From the NCBI GenBank assembly GCA_020446675.1, contig JAGREE010000005.1, positions 1 through 64,000 of the forward strand: DNA of 64,000 nucleotides. Direction: 5' to 3'. The stretch is from Alphaproteobacteria bacterium. GTDB lineage: Bacteria; Pseudomonadota; Alphaproteobacteria; Sphingomonadales; Emcibacteraceae. Position numbers and translations under genes: made by a program. The notes beneath the pieces were generated by a model, which made no database searches, was not told the DNA's origin, and was given only the letters and a program-made list of their open reading frames with translations. Each line of letters starts with the position of its first letter. Positions within the stretch are counted from its first letter, which is position 1. This document shows, piece by piece, positions 10,951 through 20,800 of this stretch.

Positions 10951-12617
10951 TGAGCAGAAACCATAAACAGCTATTGTTTTTGCCGCTTGGCGGGTCCGGC
11001 GAAATAGGAATGAATTTAAACCTTTATTCCTATGATAATCAGTGGATTATGGTGGACTGCGGCATTTCATTTGCCGATGACTACCTGCCGGGAATTGATC
11101 TCATCATGCCGGATGTCAGCTTTATTGATAATATAAAGGATGATCTGCTTGGGTTAGTGCTGACCCATGCCCATGAAGATCATATCGGGGCTGTTGTCCA
11201 TTTATGGCCGCGTTTTCGCTGTCCTATCTATGTTACGCCGTTTAGCGCCATTATACTTCGCTCAAAGCTCGCTGAAGCAGGGCTGCTTGATCAGGTTACC
11301 ATCCATGAAATTGCCTTAAGCGGGATTTTTAATCTTGGCGATTTCGAAATCGAATATGTCACATTAACCCATTCCATTCCGGAGCCAAATGCGCTGAGGA
11401 TAACAACACCGCTTGGGACAATTTTCCATACCGGGGACTGGAAACTGGACCCCGCACCAATTATCGGTGATGTCAGCAATATCAAAAGGCTTAAGGAAAT
11501 TGGTGATGCAGGTGTCTTGGCGATTGTCTGTGACAGCACCAATGTTTTTAATGAAAAATCATCCGGGTCGGAAACGGCGGTGCGGGAAAGTCTGCTTGAA
11601 CTCTTAAAGGATAAAGAGGGGGCAATATTCTGTACGACTTTCTCATCAAATGTTGCCCGTGTGGAAACGCTTGGGCATGTGGCAAGACAAACTGACCGCC
11701 ATTTATGTCTGATTGGGCGGTCAATAAAACGAAATGTGGCAGCGGCACGCGAGTGTGGGTATTTGCATGAGTTTCCGGCAATCCTGGATGAGGAGGATGC
11801 GGCACATTTGCCGCGAAATAAGGTTCTTTATGTTTGTACCGGCTGTCAGGGAGAGGCAAGAGCTGCCCTTCTGAGGATCGTGCAGGATAACAGCAAGCAT
11901 GTACATATTGCCAAAAAGGATACGGTGGTTTTTTCATCAAAAATTATCCCGGGCAATGAACTGGCGATCTTCCGTATTTATAATCTGTTGATTGAAAAAT
12001 CGGTTGAGGTCATTACTGAAAAAAATGCTTTTGTCCATGTGTCTGGTCACCCGGGACAGGAAGAACTGAAACAGATGTATGAATGGATCAGACCGGAAAT
12101 TGTTGTCCCGACCCATGGGGAGCGTGTACATATGGTCAAGCAGGCAGAGTTTGCGGCCTCGCTTGGATTTAAAAAGTCGATCGTTCCTAAAAACGGAACC
12201 GTTATCAGACTTGCTCCGGGTCCGGCGGAAATTATTAATGAAGTTCCGTCAGGAAGACTTGCGCTTGATGGCAGGATATTGATCAGAGATGATGATATGG
12301 CCATTATTGAGCGGCGGCGCGTTTTATTTAATGGTGCGCTTGTTGTTCATGCGGTGCTTGATATGGATGGCTCATTATTGGCACCTCTTGAAATTACCCC
12401 CATTGGACTTCCGGATGAAGGGGGAAATAAACTTGCTAAATTTATCGATGATAAAATACATCGGGCGCTTGAACGGGCACAGAGGTCACATCTGGTTGAT
12501 GATGATATTATCAAGGAAATTATACGTGTTTCAGCGCGAAAGGCATCAAAACAATATACCGGAAAGGAAACTGGCCCGGTAACAACCGTCAATCTGACAA
12601 GGATGACCAGAAAATGA
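10950..12617 (+). CDS. rnj: Ribonuclease J
   Basis: Metallo-beta-lactamase/beta-CASP ribonuclease with 5' exonuclease and endonuclease activity, acting in mRNA decay and rRNA maturation (555 aa, full family length). The zinc motif HAHEDH is at residues 73-78, followed by the DWKLDP segment, the beta-CASP insertion, and the VSGHPGQEELKQMYEWIRPEIVVPTHGE region that completes the active site. A C-terminal dimerisation domain follows. The cell therefore has both RNase J and RNase E (53596-50819). Coupled to coaX upstream (1-nt overlap) and mce downstream (4-nt ATGA overlap). Confidence 0.95.
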   Translation: MSRNHKQLLFLPLGGSGEIGMNLNLYSYDNQWIMVDCGISFADDYLPGIDLIMPDVSFIDNIKDDLLGLVLTHAHEDHIGAVVHLWPRFRCPIYVTPFSAIILRSKLAEAGLLDQVTIHEIALSGIFNLGDFEIEYVTLTHSIPEPNALRITTPLGTIFHTGDWKLDPAPIIGDVSNIKRLKEIGDAGVLAIVCDSTNVFNEKSSGSETAVRESLLELLKDKEGAIFCTTFSSNVARVETLGHVARQTDRHLCLIGRSIKRNVAAARECGYLHEFPAILDEEDAAHLPRNKVLYVCTGCQGEARAALLRIVQDNSKHVHIAKKDTVVFSSKIIPGNELAIFRIYNLLIEKSVEVITEKNAFVHVSGHPGQEELKQMYEWIRPEIVVPTHGERVHMVKQAEFAASLGFKKSIVPKNGTVIRLAPGPAEIINEVPSGRLALDGRILIRDDDMAIIERRRVLFNGALVVHAVLDMDGSLLAPLEITPIGLPDEGGNKLAKFIDDKIHRALERAQRSHLVDDDIIKEIIRVSARKASKQYTGKETGPVTTVNLTRMTRK

Positions 12618-13018
12618 TTAAAAAATTAAATCATGTGGCAATTGCCGTACCGGATTTGGATGCGGCGATAAAGCTTTATAAAGACGTGCTGGGGGCGGAT
12701 GTCACGCGGGTTGTTGACCTTCCTGCACATGGGGTTACAGTCGCATTTGTTGATCTTGGGAATACGAAAATTGAACTGCTTTATCCGTTTGGTGATAATT
12801 CACCAATTCTGTCTTATTTACATAAAAATGCGTCTGGGGGTATTCATCACATTTGTTTTGAAGTAGAAGATATAAAAGAGGCGCGTGACCGATTGCTCGA
12901 AAGAGGTATGAGGGTAATCGGAAAATCAGAACCGGCCCTGGGTGCCCACGGCAAGCCGGTACTCTTTCTTCACCCGAAGGATTTTTGCGGCACACTTATT
13001 GAGCTTGAGCAGATTTGA
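12614..13018 (+). CDS. mce: Methylmalonyl-CoA epimerase
   Basis: Interconverts (R)- and (S)-methylmalonyl-CoA in propionyl-CoA breakdown (134 aa). It is a vicinal-oxygen-chelate protein of two beta-alpha-beta-beta-beta units; likely metal ligands are H7, E54, H78 and E130. The KLNHVAIAVPDLDAAIKLY start and GGIHHICFEVEDI centre are characteristic. Its place after RNase J is common in alphaproteobacteria; the mutase and propionyl-CoA carboxylase are not in this window. The start overlaps the rnj stop (ATGA). Confidence 0.93.
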   Translation: MIKKLNHVAIAVPDLDAAIKLYKDVLGADVTRVVDLPAHGVTVAFVDLGNTKIELLYPFGDNSPILSYLHKNASGGIHHICFEVEDIKEARDRLLERGMRVIGKSEPALGAHGKPVLFLHPKDFCGTLIELEQI

Positions 13019-13027
13019 GGTTTCATC

Positions 13028-13270
13028 ATGAATTATATCGGATATAGCATTACTTTTTTCCTGTCCTGGTGGTTTTTCTTATTTATTGTTCTGCCGATTG
13101 GTGTGACGACCCATAGTGAACTGGATGAAGATGTTGAAGATGGGATCGAGGTCGGTTCACCCGTACATGCAAATATCAAGAAAAAGATGCTAATGGCAAC
13201 AGGGCTTACAGTCTGTTTTATGATACTGGTGGCAATAATTGACTACTTTGATCTGATATCAATTAAGTAA
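13028..13270 (+). CDS. DUF1467 family small membrane protein
   Basis: An 80-aa protein with two predicted membrane helices (about residues 7-27 and 52-73) joined by a short acidic loop (TTHSELDEDVEDGIEVGSPVHA). This matches the DUF1467 family, which in alphaproteobacteria usually sits between mce and proS. No function is established that I know of. It is the last gene of the transcript that started in the nuo operon and is followed 30 nt later by a strong terminator. Confidence 0.85.
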   Translation: MNYIGYSITFFLSWWFFLFIVLPIGVTTHSELDEDVEDGIEVGSPVHANIKKKMLMATGLTVCFMILVAIIDYFDLISIK

Positions 13271-13293
13271 ACGGATTTTACAATTTTCAGACA

Positions 13294-13327
13294 TAAAAAA
13301 AGCAAGGATTGAACCTTGCTTTTTTTA
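13294..13327 (+). terminator. Rho-independent terminator after the nuo-DUF1467 transcript
   Basis: AGCAAGG (13301-13307) and CCTTGCT (13314-13320) form a 7-bp stem with a 6-nt loop. It is preceded by seven A and followed by seven T, so it could work in both directions, but there is no minus-strand gene nearby. Confidence 0.9.
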
Positions 13328-13546
13328 TTTGGTGTAGTGATTTTTGTCCAAATTTTTATTTTTTGTTACTTAAGAGTTTCCTCGCTCCCAAACTTGGGCT
13401 TCACTAATGGGGTTAAGTTACATTTGGCATGCTGTTCTGTCACTCTAAAAATGAGTAAAATTGTAATATTTTTGTAACTTGTTGTATTTCTGCCACATAT
13501 TGATCTTACTAAGAAAAGTCATCTATGATGCAGTGTAGGAGAGATT
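13328..13546. other. Intergenic region before the exported protein at 13547
   Basis: About 220 AT-rich bases with no ORF of note. CCCAAACTTGGG (around 13388-13399) is a short dyad. No convincing sigma-70 promoter stands out. A GTAGGAGAG ribosome binding site directly precedes the next gene, so the promoter of that gene must lie here. Confidence 0.4.
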
Positions 13547-14038
13547 ATGATGCGACTTAATGTAACTATTCTGATATTGATAGCTTTTTCAGCATTGTCA
13601 CCAACAATATACGCACAGGAAAACTCTGATAAGAATGAGATGGAAGCTGTAAAAACACCTGATCGTATCCTCCTGGTAACCCATAAAGATTGCCAGCTGT
13701 TAAGACCATATATTCCGGATGAAGATGTCACCTATAAACCCGATCAGGATGTGCGCGGAAAGCGTCTGGTGTCAGCCGAAATTAAAAATGAAAATGATCT
13801 AATGATTGGCAATAATGGATACTCATTTTATTTAACCCATGATGCCTTAAAAGAAATGAACGAAAATAAAGACGCGGGCCTCACGGGCAGTGAAGAGGGA
13901 AAAATCATTTTAGGGCAGGTAACAGTAAAAAATGGGGATGTGCTTTGGAATGGACAATCACTTAAGGAAAGTGACAAAAGCCGTATTTATATGCTTTGCG
14001 ATCAGCAAAGAAAAAGACGACCGATTATCAAAAGGTAA
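13547..14038 (+). CDS. Conserved exported protein of unknown function
   Basis: A 163-aa protein with a clear Sec signal peptide: hydrophobic residues about 5-19 and a likely signal peptidase I site after YAQ, near residue 23. The mature part is hydrophilic and has two cysteines, one in KDCQLL and one near the C-terminus (MLCDQQ), which could form a disulphide. The phrase LRPYIPDEDVTYKPDQDVRG resembles a motif I recall from uncharacterised alphaproteobacterial periplasmic proteins, but I cannot assign a function. The start (two adjacent ATGs, 13547 and 13550) follows GTAGGAGAG. It lies alone between the terminator and the proS promoter region. Confidence 0.7.
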   Translation: MMRLNVTILILIAFSALSPTIYAQENSDKNEMEAVKTPDRILLVTHKDCQLLRPYIPDEDVTYKPDQDVRGKRLVSAEIKNENDLMIGNNGYSFYLTHDALKEMNENKDAGLTGSEEGKIILGQVTVKNGDVLWNGQSLKESDKSRIYMLCDQQRKRRPIIKR

Positions 14039-14066
14039 TTGAAGAAACCGCAACCTTTGCTATAAA
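14039..14066 (+). promoter_or_regulatory. Possible proS promoter
   Basis: TTGAAG (14039-14044) and TATAAA (14061-14066) are separated by 16 bases, close to a sigma-70 promoter, about 43 bases before the proS start. This rests on sequence match only, in an AT-rich gap. Confidence 0.35.
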
Positions 14067-14108
14067 GCAATATATCATTTTTTAAATTATAATTTTTCAA
14101 GGTCTCAA

Positions 14109-15410
14109 ATGCGTCTTTCAAAATATTTTATCCCGACCATCAAGGAAAATCCGGCAGAGGCACAAATCGTCTCCCACCGTCTGATGCTTCGTTCCGGTAT
14201 GATCCGTCAATCCAGTGCCGGGATTTATATTTGGCTGCCGACCGGACTTAGGGTTCTGAATAAAATTGCCGATATTGTCCGCGAGGAACAGAATCGTGCC
14301 GGGGCAATTGAATTATTGATGCCGACTATTCAACCTGCCGAGCTCTGGCAGCAAAGTGGCCGTTATGACGCTTACGGTAAAGAAATGCTCAGGATCACAG
14401 ATCGAAGTGAGCGGGAAATGCTTTACGGACCAACCAATGAGGAAATGATCACTGATCTTTTTAAGAATAATGTGAAAACCTATAAAGACCTTCCACTTAG
14501 TCTTTACCATATTCAATGGAAATTCCGGGACGAGGTCCGCCCGCGTTTTGGGATCATGCGGGGACGCGAATTTCTGATGAAAGATACTTATTCCTTCGAT
14601 CTGGATTTTGAAGGGGCGAAAGACTCCTACAATAAAATGTATGTGGCTTACCTTCGAACATTTGCGCGGCTTGGCCTTGTGGCTATTCCTGTGCGGGCCG
14701 ATGCGGGAGCGATCGGTGGTGATCTTAGCCATGAATTTCAGATTCTGGCGGAAACAGGTGAAAGCACCCTTTATTATGATAAAGGTATTGAAAGTTTTGA
14801 TCTGGCGTCCCTGACCGGCGATATTAAAAGTGAGACTGTAAGTAAACTGCAAAGCTATTATGCCATGGAAGAAGAAAAGCATGATGCGGATAATTGCCCA
14901 GTACCGGCAGAAAGCTTAAGAACGGCCAAGGGTATTGAAGTCGGGCATATTTTCTATTTCGGTAAAAAATACTCTGAACCTATGGGGGCAAAAGTCGCCG
15001 GTCCTGATGGAAAAGAAGTAGTTGTTGAAATGGGTTCATATGGTATTGGCGTATCGCGACTGGTCGGCGCGCTGATTGAAGCCAACCATGACGATAATGG
15101 GATCATCTGGCCGGAAGCGGTTGCTCCATTTAAAGTGGGGATTATTAATTTACGCTCCAAAGATGAAAATTGCACAGCGGCTTGTGATGATCTTTATCAA
15201 AAGATGCAGGATAGTGGCATTGAAGTGCTTTATGATGACCGTGATGCGGGTCCCGGTGCCAAATTTGCCGATATGGACCTGATCGGTCTGCCGTGGCAGG
15301 TGGTTGTTGGTCCAAAAGGACTCGAAAAAGGGGTTTACGAACTTAAAAACCGCCGTACAGATGAACGGTTAGAACTTAGCCTTGAAGAACTGCTCAATAA
15401 ATTAGGATAA
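14109..15410 (+). CDS. proS: Prolyl-tRNA synthetase (short, alphaproteobacterial type)
   Basis: Class II aminoacyl-tRNA synthetase charging tRNA-Pro. At 433 aa it is much shorter than the E. coli enzyme (about 570 aa) because it lacks the editing domain inserted between motifs 2 and 3, as is normal for alphaproteobacterial ProRS. Visible are the N-terminal [10 protein letters not shown] and [20 protein letters not shown] segments, motif 2 ([20 protein letters not shown]), motif 3 ([13 protein letters not shown]) and the anticodon-binding C-terminus. Ala-tRNA-Pro editing would need a separate trans factor not found here. lolC/E follows after 3 nt. Confidence 0.97.
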   Translation: MRLSKYFIPTIKENPAEAQIVSHRLMLRSGMIRQSSAGIYIWLPTGLRVLNKIADIVREEQNRAGAIELLMPTIQPAELWQQSGRYDAYGKEMLRITDRSEREMLYGPTNEEMITDLFKNNVKTYKDLPLSLYHIQWKFRDEVRPRFGIMRGREFLMKDTYSFDLDFEGAKDSYNKMYVAYLRTFARLGLVAIPVRADAGAIGGDLSHEFQILAETGESTLYYDKGIESFDLASLTGDIKSETVSKLQSYYAMEEEKHDADNCPVPAESLRTAKGIEVGHIFYFGKKYSEPMGAKVAGPDGKEVVVEMGSYGIGVSRLVGALIEANHDDNGIIWPEAVAPFKVGIINLRSKDENCTAACDDLYQKMQDSGIEVLYDDRDAGPGAKFADMDLIGLPWQVVVGPKGLEKGVYELKNRRTDERLELSLEELLNKLG

Positions 15411-15413
15411 TAT

Positions 15414-16670
15414 ATGTTCAGAAGTTATGAGTGGAAAGTCGCGCTCAAATATTTAAGCATTAAGGGTCATGACGGCTTTGTCACAGTAATAGCTTTATTC
15501 TCACTTTTCGGAATTTTTCTGGGGGTAGGGGCATTGGTTGTTACCATGTCGGTGATGGGGGGCTTCCGCGAGGAACTCCTCAATAAAGTGATCGGTTTTA
15601 ACGGTCATGTTCTGTATCAGCCGTTTGGTGGAAAAATGGAAAATTATGATCAGGCGGCGTCTGATTTAAGTACGGTTAAAGATGTGGTCAAAGTTCGCCC
15701 GATCATTGAAGGGCAGGCATTGGCAATGATGGGGGATAATGGAACATTTGCTCTTGTCCGCGGTGTTAAGCCGGAAGATCTTAAATCAAAAGATCTGGTC
15801 TCATCAAATATTGTTGAAGGCAGTCTTGATCATTTTGGTGAAGGCGAAAATGACATTGTTATCGGCAAAAGACTGACGGAAAAATACAGTCTGCAAATCG
15901 GTAGTGATGTAACGCTTATGTCGCCAAGGGGGCGAATTACGGCATTTGGAACCGTACCGCGAATTCAGCAGTTCACAGTTGTCGCTATTTTTGAAGTTGG
16001 TGAATTTAATTATGATTCAAGTTACTTTTTTGTCCCCCTGAAAGCGGCACAGACCTATTTTCAGTATGGAGATCAGGCAGGGGGGCTTGAAATAACATTG
16101 ACCCACGCAGATATGGTGGGGAAGGTTTATCCGCTTCTTGCCCAGCGTATCGTTGATGCCGGTCTTGCCGGCCGTATCATCGATTGGCAGCAGCTTAACC
16201 GCTCATTTTTTAATGCGCTGCAAATAGAAAAAAATGCCATGTTTATCATTTTGTCCCTGATTATCCTGGTGGCAGTTTTTAATGTTATTTCAACGATGAT
16301 TATGCTGGTAAAAAGTAAAACCAGGGATATTGCCGTTCTGCGGACCATGGGGGCGTCCCGTTCGTCTATTACCCGGATATTTTTCATTATCGGCTCAAGT
16401 ATAGGTTTTGTTGGTACATTCCTGGGGGTTGTCGGTGGTGTTTATCTGGCCAATCATCTCCAATGGGTGGCGGATCTGATTGAAAAAATGACCGGGGCAA
16501 CTGTTTGGGATGCGGAAACAAGATTTATCAGTGAAATTCCGTCAAAAGTCGATAATATGGAAGTGATAGCTATCACAATTGTTGCGCTTACCTTATCTCT
16601 TCTGGCAACTATATTTCCGGCACTTAAGGCCGCTAACACTGACCCGGTAAAGGCACTTAAGTATGAGTAA
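15414..16670 (+). CDS. Lipoprotein-releasing ABC transporter permease (LolC/LolE family)
   Basis: Inner-membrane permease that hands mature outer-membrane lipoproteins to the periplasmic carrier LolA (418 aa). Topology is typical of the family: a helix near residues 25-48, a large periplasmic MacB-like domain (about 50-265), then three C-terminal helices (roughly 275-300, 325-350, 380-400). Ending motifs such as FPALKAANTDPVKALKYE are characteristic. Only one permease gene is present beside lolD, so it may form a homodimer (LolF-like) instead of a LolC-LolE pair. The stop overlaps lolD by 8 nt. Confidence 0.92.
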   Translation: MFRSYEWKVALKYLSIKGHDGFVTVIALFSLFGIFLGVGALVVTMSVMGGFREELLNKVIGFNGHVLYQPFGGKMENYDQAASDLSTVKDVVKVRPIIEGQALAMMGDNGTFALVRGVKPEDLKSKDLVSSNIVEGSLDHFGEGENDIVIGKRLTEKYSLQIGSDVTLMSPRGRITAFGTVPRIQQFTVVAIFEVGEFNYDSSYFFVPLKAAQTYFQYGDQAGGLEITLTHADMVGKVYPLLAQRIVDAGLAGRIIDWQQLNRSFFNALQIEKNAMFIILSLIILVAVFNVISTMIMLVKSKTRDIAVLRTMGASRSSITRIFFIIGSSIGFVGTFLGVVGGVYLANHLQWVADLIEKMTGATVWDAETRFISEIPSKVDNMEVIAITIVALTLSLLATIFPALKAANTDPVKALKYE

Positions 16671-17343
16671 TATTATTGAACTAAGCGAAATATATAAAAG
16701 TTTTGATCAGGGAACTCAGCATCTTGAAATATTAAAGGGTATTTCCCTTTCCATTACGAGTGGTGAAGTCGTGGCCCTTGTCGGAGCATCCGGTGCAGGC
16801 AAATCAACACTTCTTCATATTATGGGACTTCTTGAGCGTGCCGATAGTGGAGATGTGGTAATTTCGGGAATTCCAACCAAGGATTTAAATGATATTAGGC
16901 GCACAAAAATACGTCGTCTGGAAATTGGATTTGTTTATCAGTTTCATAATCTGCTTCCTGAATTTACAGCGCTGGAAAATGTTATAATCCCGCAGCTTAT
17001 TGCTGGATCATCAAAAAAAGATGCAATGACGCGTGCAATTGAACTGCTTGAAAAAATGGGGCTGGGGCAGCGACTGGAACACAGGCCGTCTGAACTTTCA
17101 GGTGGTGAACAGCAGCGGGTTGCGATCGCAAGAGGCCTTGCCAACCGACCTCGGTTGATTTTGGCGGATGAGCCAACTGGCAATCTTGATGAAAAAACAG
17201 GAAATGATGTGATGGATGTCCTACTTAAACTCTCCAAGGAAGAAGGCGTGTCCGCTTTAATCGCCACCCATAATAATGCCCTTGCCAAGAGGATGGACCG
17301 GACCGTAATATTGAAAGAAGGCGTTATTCAGGATACACTTTAG
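16663..17343 (+). CDS. lolD: Lipoprotein-releasing ABC transporter ATP-binding protein
   Basis: ATPase that powers lipoprotein release from the inner membrane (226 aa). Walker A GASGAGKST is at residues 41-49, the Q-loop at YQFHNLLPEFTALENV, the signature LSGGEQQR at 145-152 and Walker B LILADEP at 165-171. The Q-loop sequence is typical of the LolD/MacB group. The start lies inside the permease gene (8-nt overlap), pointing to coupled translation and one complex. Confidence 0.94.
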   Translation: MSNIIELSEIYKSFDQGTQHLEILKGISLSITSGEVVALVGASGAGKSTLLHIMGLLERADSGDVVISGIPTKDLNDIRRTKIRRLEIGFVYQFHNLLPEFTALENVIIPQLIAGSSKKDAMTRAIELLEKMGLGQRLEHRPSELSGGEQQRVAIARGLANRPRLILADEPTGNLDEKTGNDVMDVLLKLSKEEGVSALIATHNNALAKRMDRTVILKEGVIQDTL

Positions 17344-17381
17344 CGCTTCTAAACATCTGTCATAGAAAATAAGGGTAAGGC

Positions 17382-17783
17382 ATGCTTGAGCTGGGTGACC
17401 TAAATTATTTGGCGATTATCATAGCCGCAATTGCAAAATTTATTGTTGGCGGTGCCTGGTTTTCAAATGTACTGTTCAGCAGGGTATGGCTGAAGGAAAC
17501 GGCTCTTAAACCGGAGGATATGGGAAATCCGCGTAATGCAATGATGATCGGTTTTGGCCTCTGTTTTTTTGTATCATTTTCTTTTGCTATAGTTTTATCT
17601 TTATTGCAGCTTGATCTGAAATCCAGCCTAGCTGTGGCGATCATCATTGCTATTGGCATTTCATCGGCACAAATGGGGTTGTCATTTGCTTTTGAGAACA
17701 GATCCTTAAAATTATTTTTGATTTATGCCGCGCAATCAGTTGTTGAATTTGCTACGGTTGTACTGATTTTAAAACTGATGTGA
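17382..17783 (+). CDS. DUF1761 family membrane protein
   Basis: A 133-aa protein with four hydrophobic helices (about residues 7-27, 50-70, 78-98 and 108-131) and the VGGAWFSNVLFSRVWLKE segment typical of the DUF1761 family. No biochemical role is known to me. It is preceded by AAGGGTAAGG and lies between lolD and dnaE, possibly in the same transcript. It could be a recent passenger in an otherwise conserved lolD-dnaE neighbourhood. Confidence 0.75.
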   Translation: MLELGDLNYLAIIIAAIAKFIVGGAWFSNVLFSRVWLKETALKPEDMGNPRNAMMIGFGLCFFVSFSFAIVLSLLQLDLKSSLAVAIIIAIGISSAQMGLSFAFENRSLKLFLIYAAQSVVEFATVVLILKLM

Positions 17784-17803
17784 AGATCGGAAAAATAGCA
17801 TAA

Positions 17804-20800
17804 ATGCCCGACGAGAAAACATTTATACATCTTAGAGTTCATTCAGCCTATTCCCTGGCTGAAGGCGCGGTTCATATTAAGGATCTGGTGAAGCACTGCG
17901 TTGGCAACAATATGCCCGCCGTAGCAATTACGGATACCAATAATATGTTTGGCGCACTTGATGCTTCTCTTAATCTGCCAGCAGGGGGCATTCAGCCAAT
18001 CATCGGTGTGACGCTGGCCATTCGTCATGGTGAAAGGTCTGATAATCCACATATGAAAGCGCCGGATCCGGGGTGGCTGGTGCTTCTGGCACAAACCCAG
18101 CGTGGATACCAAAATCTTATGGTTTTGGTCAGTAAAGCCCACCTGGAATCTGATCCAAGTGAAAGTCCGCAGATTTCTATTACTGACCTTGATGGTCATG
18201 CTGAAGATATTATCTGCCTGAGTGGCGGTGTTAACGGGCCCATCGGAAAATATCTCCAGAATAGTGAAGCCGAAAAAGCTGAAGAGTGTCTCAAATATTT
18301 AAATGATCTTTTCTCCGGGCATTTTTATATGGAAATTGCCCGCCATGGCCATAAAATAGAAAATGACCTGGAAGAAACGTTTATAGAGCTAGCCTATAAA
18401 TATGATATTCCGCTGGTGGCAACCAATCAGGTCTTTTTCCCGACACGGAAAATGTATCAAGCCCATGATGCACTGCTCTGCATTGCTGGGGGCAATTATG
18501 TGGATCAGACAGACCGGCGTAAAGAATCACCGGAAAATTATTTCAAGTCATCGGCCGAGATGATTGAGCTTTTTAAAGATATTCCGGAAGCAGTTGACAA
18601 TACGGTTGTCATTGCCCGCAGGTGCGCTTTTAAAGTGCCGACAATTGATCCTATTTTGCCGAAATTCACCATTGATGATACGATGGACGAGGCTGAAAGC
18701 CTGAAGCTCATGGCGAAAAAAGGACTTGAAGAGCGGCTCAAGCGCCGTGTCTATGACGGAGAAAATGACCAGGAACTTGGAAAACCATATTTTGATCGTC
18801 TGGCATATGAGCTTGATATTATTAATAAAATGGGATTTCCAGGTTATTTTCTTATCGTTGCCGATTTTATTCAATGGTCTAAAGATCATGGCATACCGGT
18901 TGGACCGGGGCGGGGATCAGGGGCAGGGTCAGTTGTGGCCTGGGCGCTTAAGATCACTGATCTGGATCCGCTTAAATTCGGCCTTCTGTTTGAACGGTTC
19001 CTTAACCCGGAACGTATTTCAATGCCCGATTTTGATATCGACTTTTGTCAGGACAAGCGTGAGCGGGTTATAAAATATGTGCAGGATAAATACGGCCACG
19101 ACCAGGTCGCTCAGATAATCACCTTTGGTAAATTACAAGCACGCGCGGTGGTGCGTGATGTTGGGCGTGTGCTCCAGATGCCATATATGCAGGTGGATAG
19201 ACTTTCAAAGCTTATTCCCAGTAATCCGGCAAACCCGATAACGCTTTCGGAAGCGATTGAAAGTGAAAAAAAATTGCGGGAAGAAATAAGCAGCGACCCC
19301 AATACTTCTCATCTGATTGAAATAGCGCTCCAGCTTGAAGGGTTATTCAGACATGCGTCAACCCATGCCGCTGGGGTCGTGATTGGGGATCGACCGCTTG
19401 ATCAGCTGGTCCCTCTTTACCGCGATCCACGATCAGACATGCCGGTAACCCAGTTTAACATGAAATATGTTGAGCAGGCCGGCCTGGTGAAATTCGATTT
19501 TCTTGGTCTTAAAACGCTGACTGTACTTAAAAAAGCGCAAGAATTTATTGCAGCAAGAAATATTGAAGTCGACCTGGAAAATGTCCCACTTGATGATAAG
19601 CCATCGTTCGATCTTATGTGTAGTGGCAAAACCACAGGCATATTCCAGCTTGAAAGTTCGGGAATGCAGAGCGTTCTCATTAATCTTAAACCTGATATGT
19701 TTGAAGATATTATTGCGGTGGTTGCTCTTTATCGACCAGGGCCAATGGATAATATTCCACGTTATATTTCCTGTAAGCACGGAGATGTGGAGCCGGACTA
19801 TCTTCACCCGTTACTGGAAGAGATTCTTACAGAAACCTACGGCGTGATCATTTATCAGGAGCAGGTGATGCAGATCGCCCAGATTCTTGCCGATTACACA
19901 CTGGGGGATGCGGATATTCTCCGCCGTGCCATGGGTAAGAAAATTGCATCAGAGATGGATGCCCAGCGTGCACGGTTCCAGGATGGCGCCGATAAAAAAG
20001 GGGTTGACCCGAAACAGGCCGCTACTATTTTTGATCAGGTCGCGAAATTCGCCGGCTACGGTTTTAATAAAAGTCATGCGGCAGCCTATGCGCTGGTTTC
20101 TTATCATACTGCTTATTTAAAGGCCAATTACACGGTTGAGTTTATGGCGGCAATCATGACGCTTGATCTGACGAATACCGATAAGCTTCACATTTTTAAA
20201 CAGGAACTTGGTAATCTGAATATTCCTGTATTGCCGCCGGACATAAATAAATCCCTGGTGGAATTTTCGGCAGAGGTAATCGAAGGGGAGAAAGACGAAC
20301 AGAATATTGGCGGCGCTATGAGTGATGGAAAGCTCAGAGGGGTAAGATATGGTCTTGCCGGGCTAAAAAATGTTGGTGTGGCCGCGATGGAAAACCTTAT
20401 AGCCGAGCGTGATAAAAATGGACCATTTAAAGATATATCCGATTTTTGCAACCGGGTAGATACAAGACAGATTAATAAGAGAGCACTTGAAAATCTCATA
20501 AAAGCCGGGGCATTTGACAGCCTGAACCCCAATCGCGCCCAGCTTTATAGTGGCGTCGAGATGATATTGCGCCAGATGAGCCTTGCTACCCAGGAACGAA
20601 ACTCAAATCAGGTTAGTCTGTTTGGGGATCAGGTTGAAGTACAGTCGATTATATTGGCGGATGTCAATGACTGGGATCTCATTGAAAGATTGAAGTGTGA
20701 GCAGGAAGCGGTTGGCTTTTATCTGTCCGCTCATCCGCTTGACGCTTATACAAATGTCCTTGCACGACAAAAAGTTGTGCCAAGCACTGAAATCGCGGAA

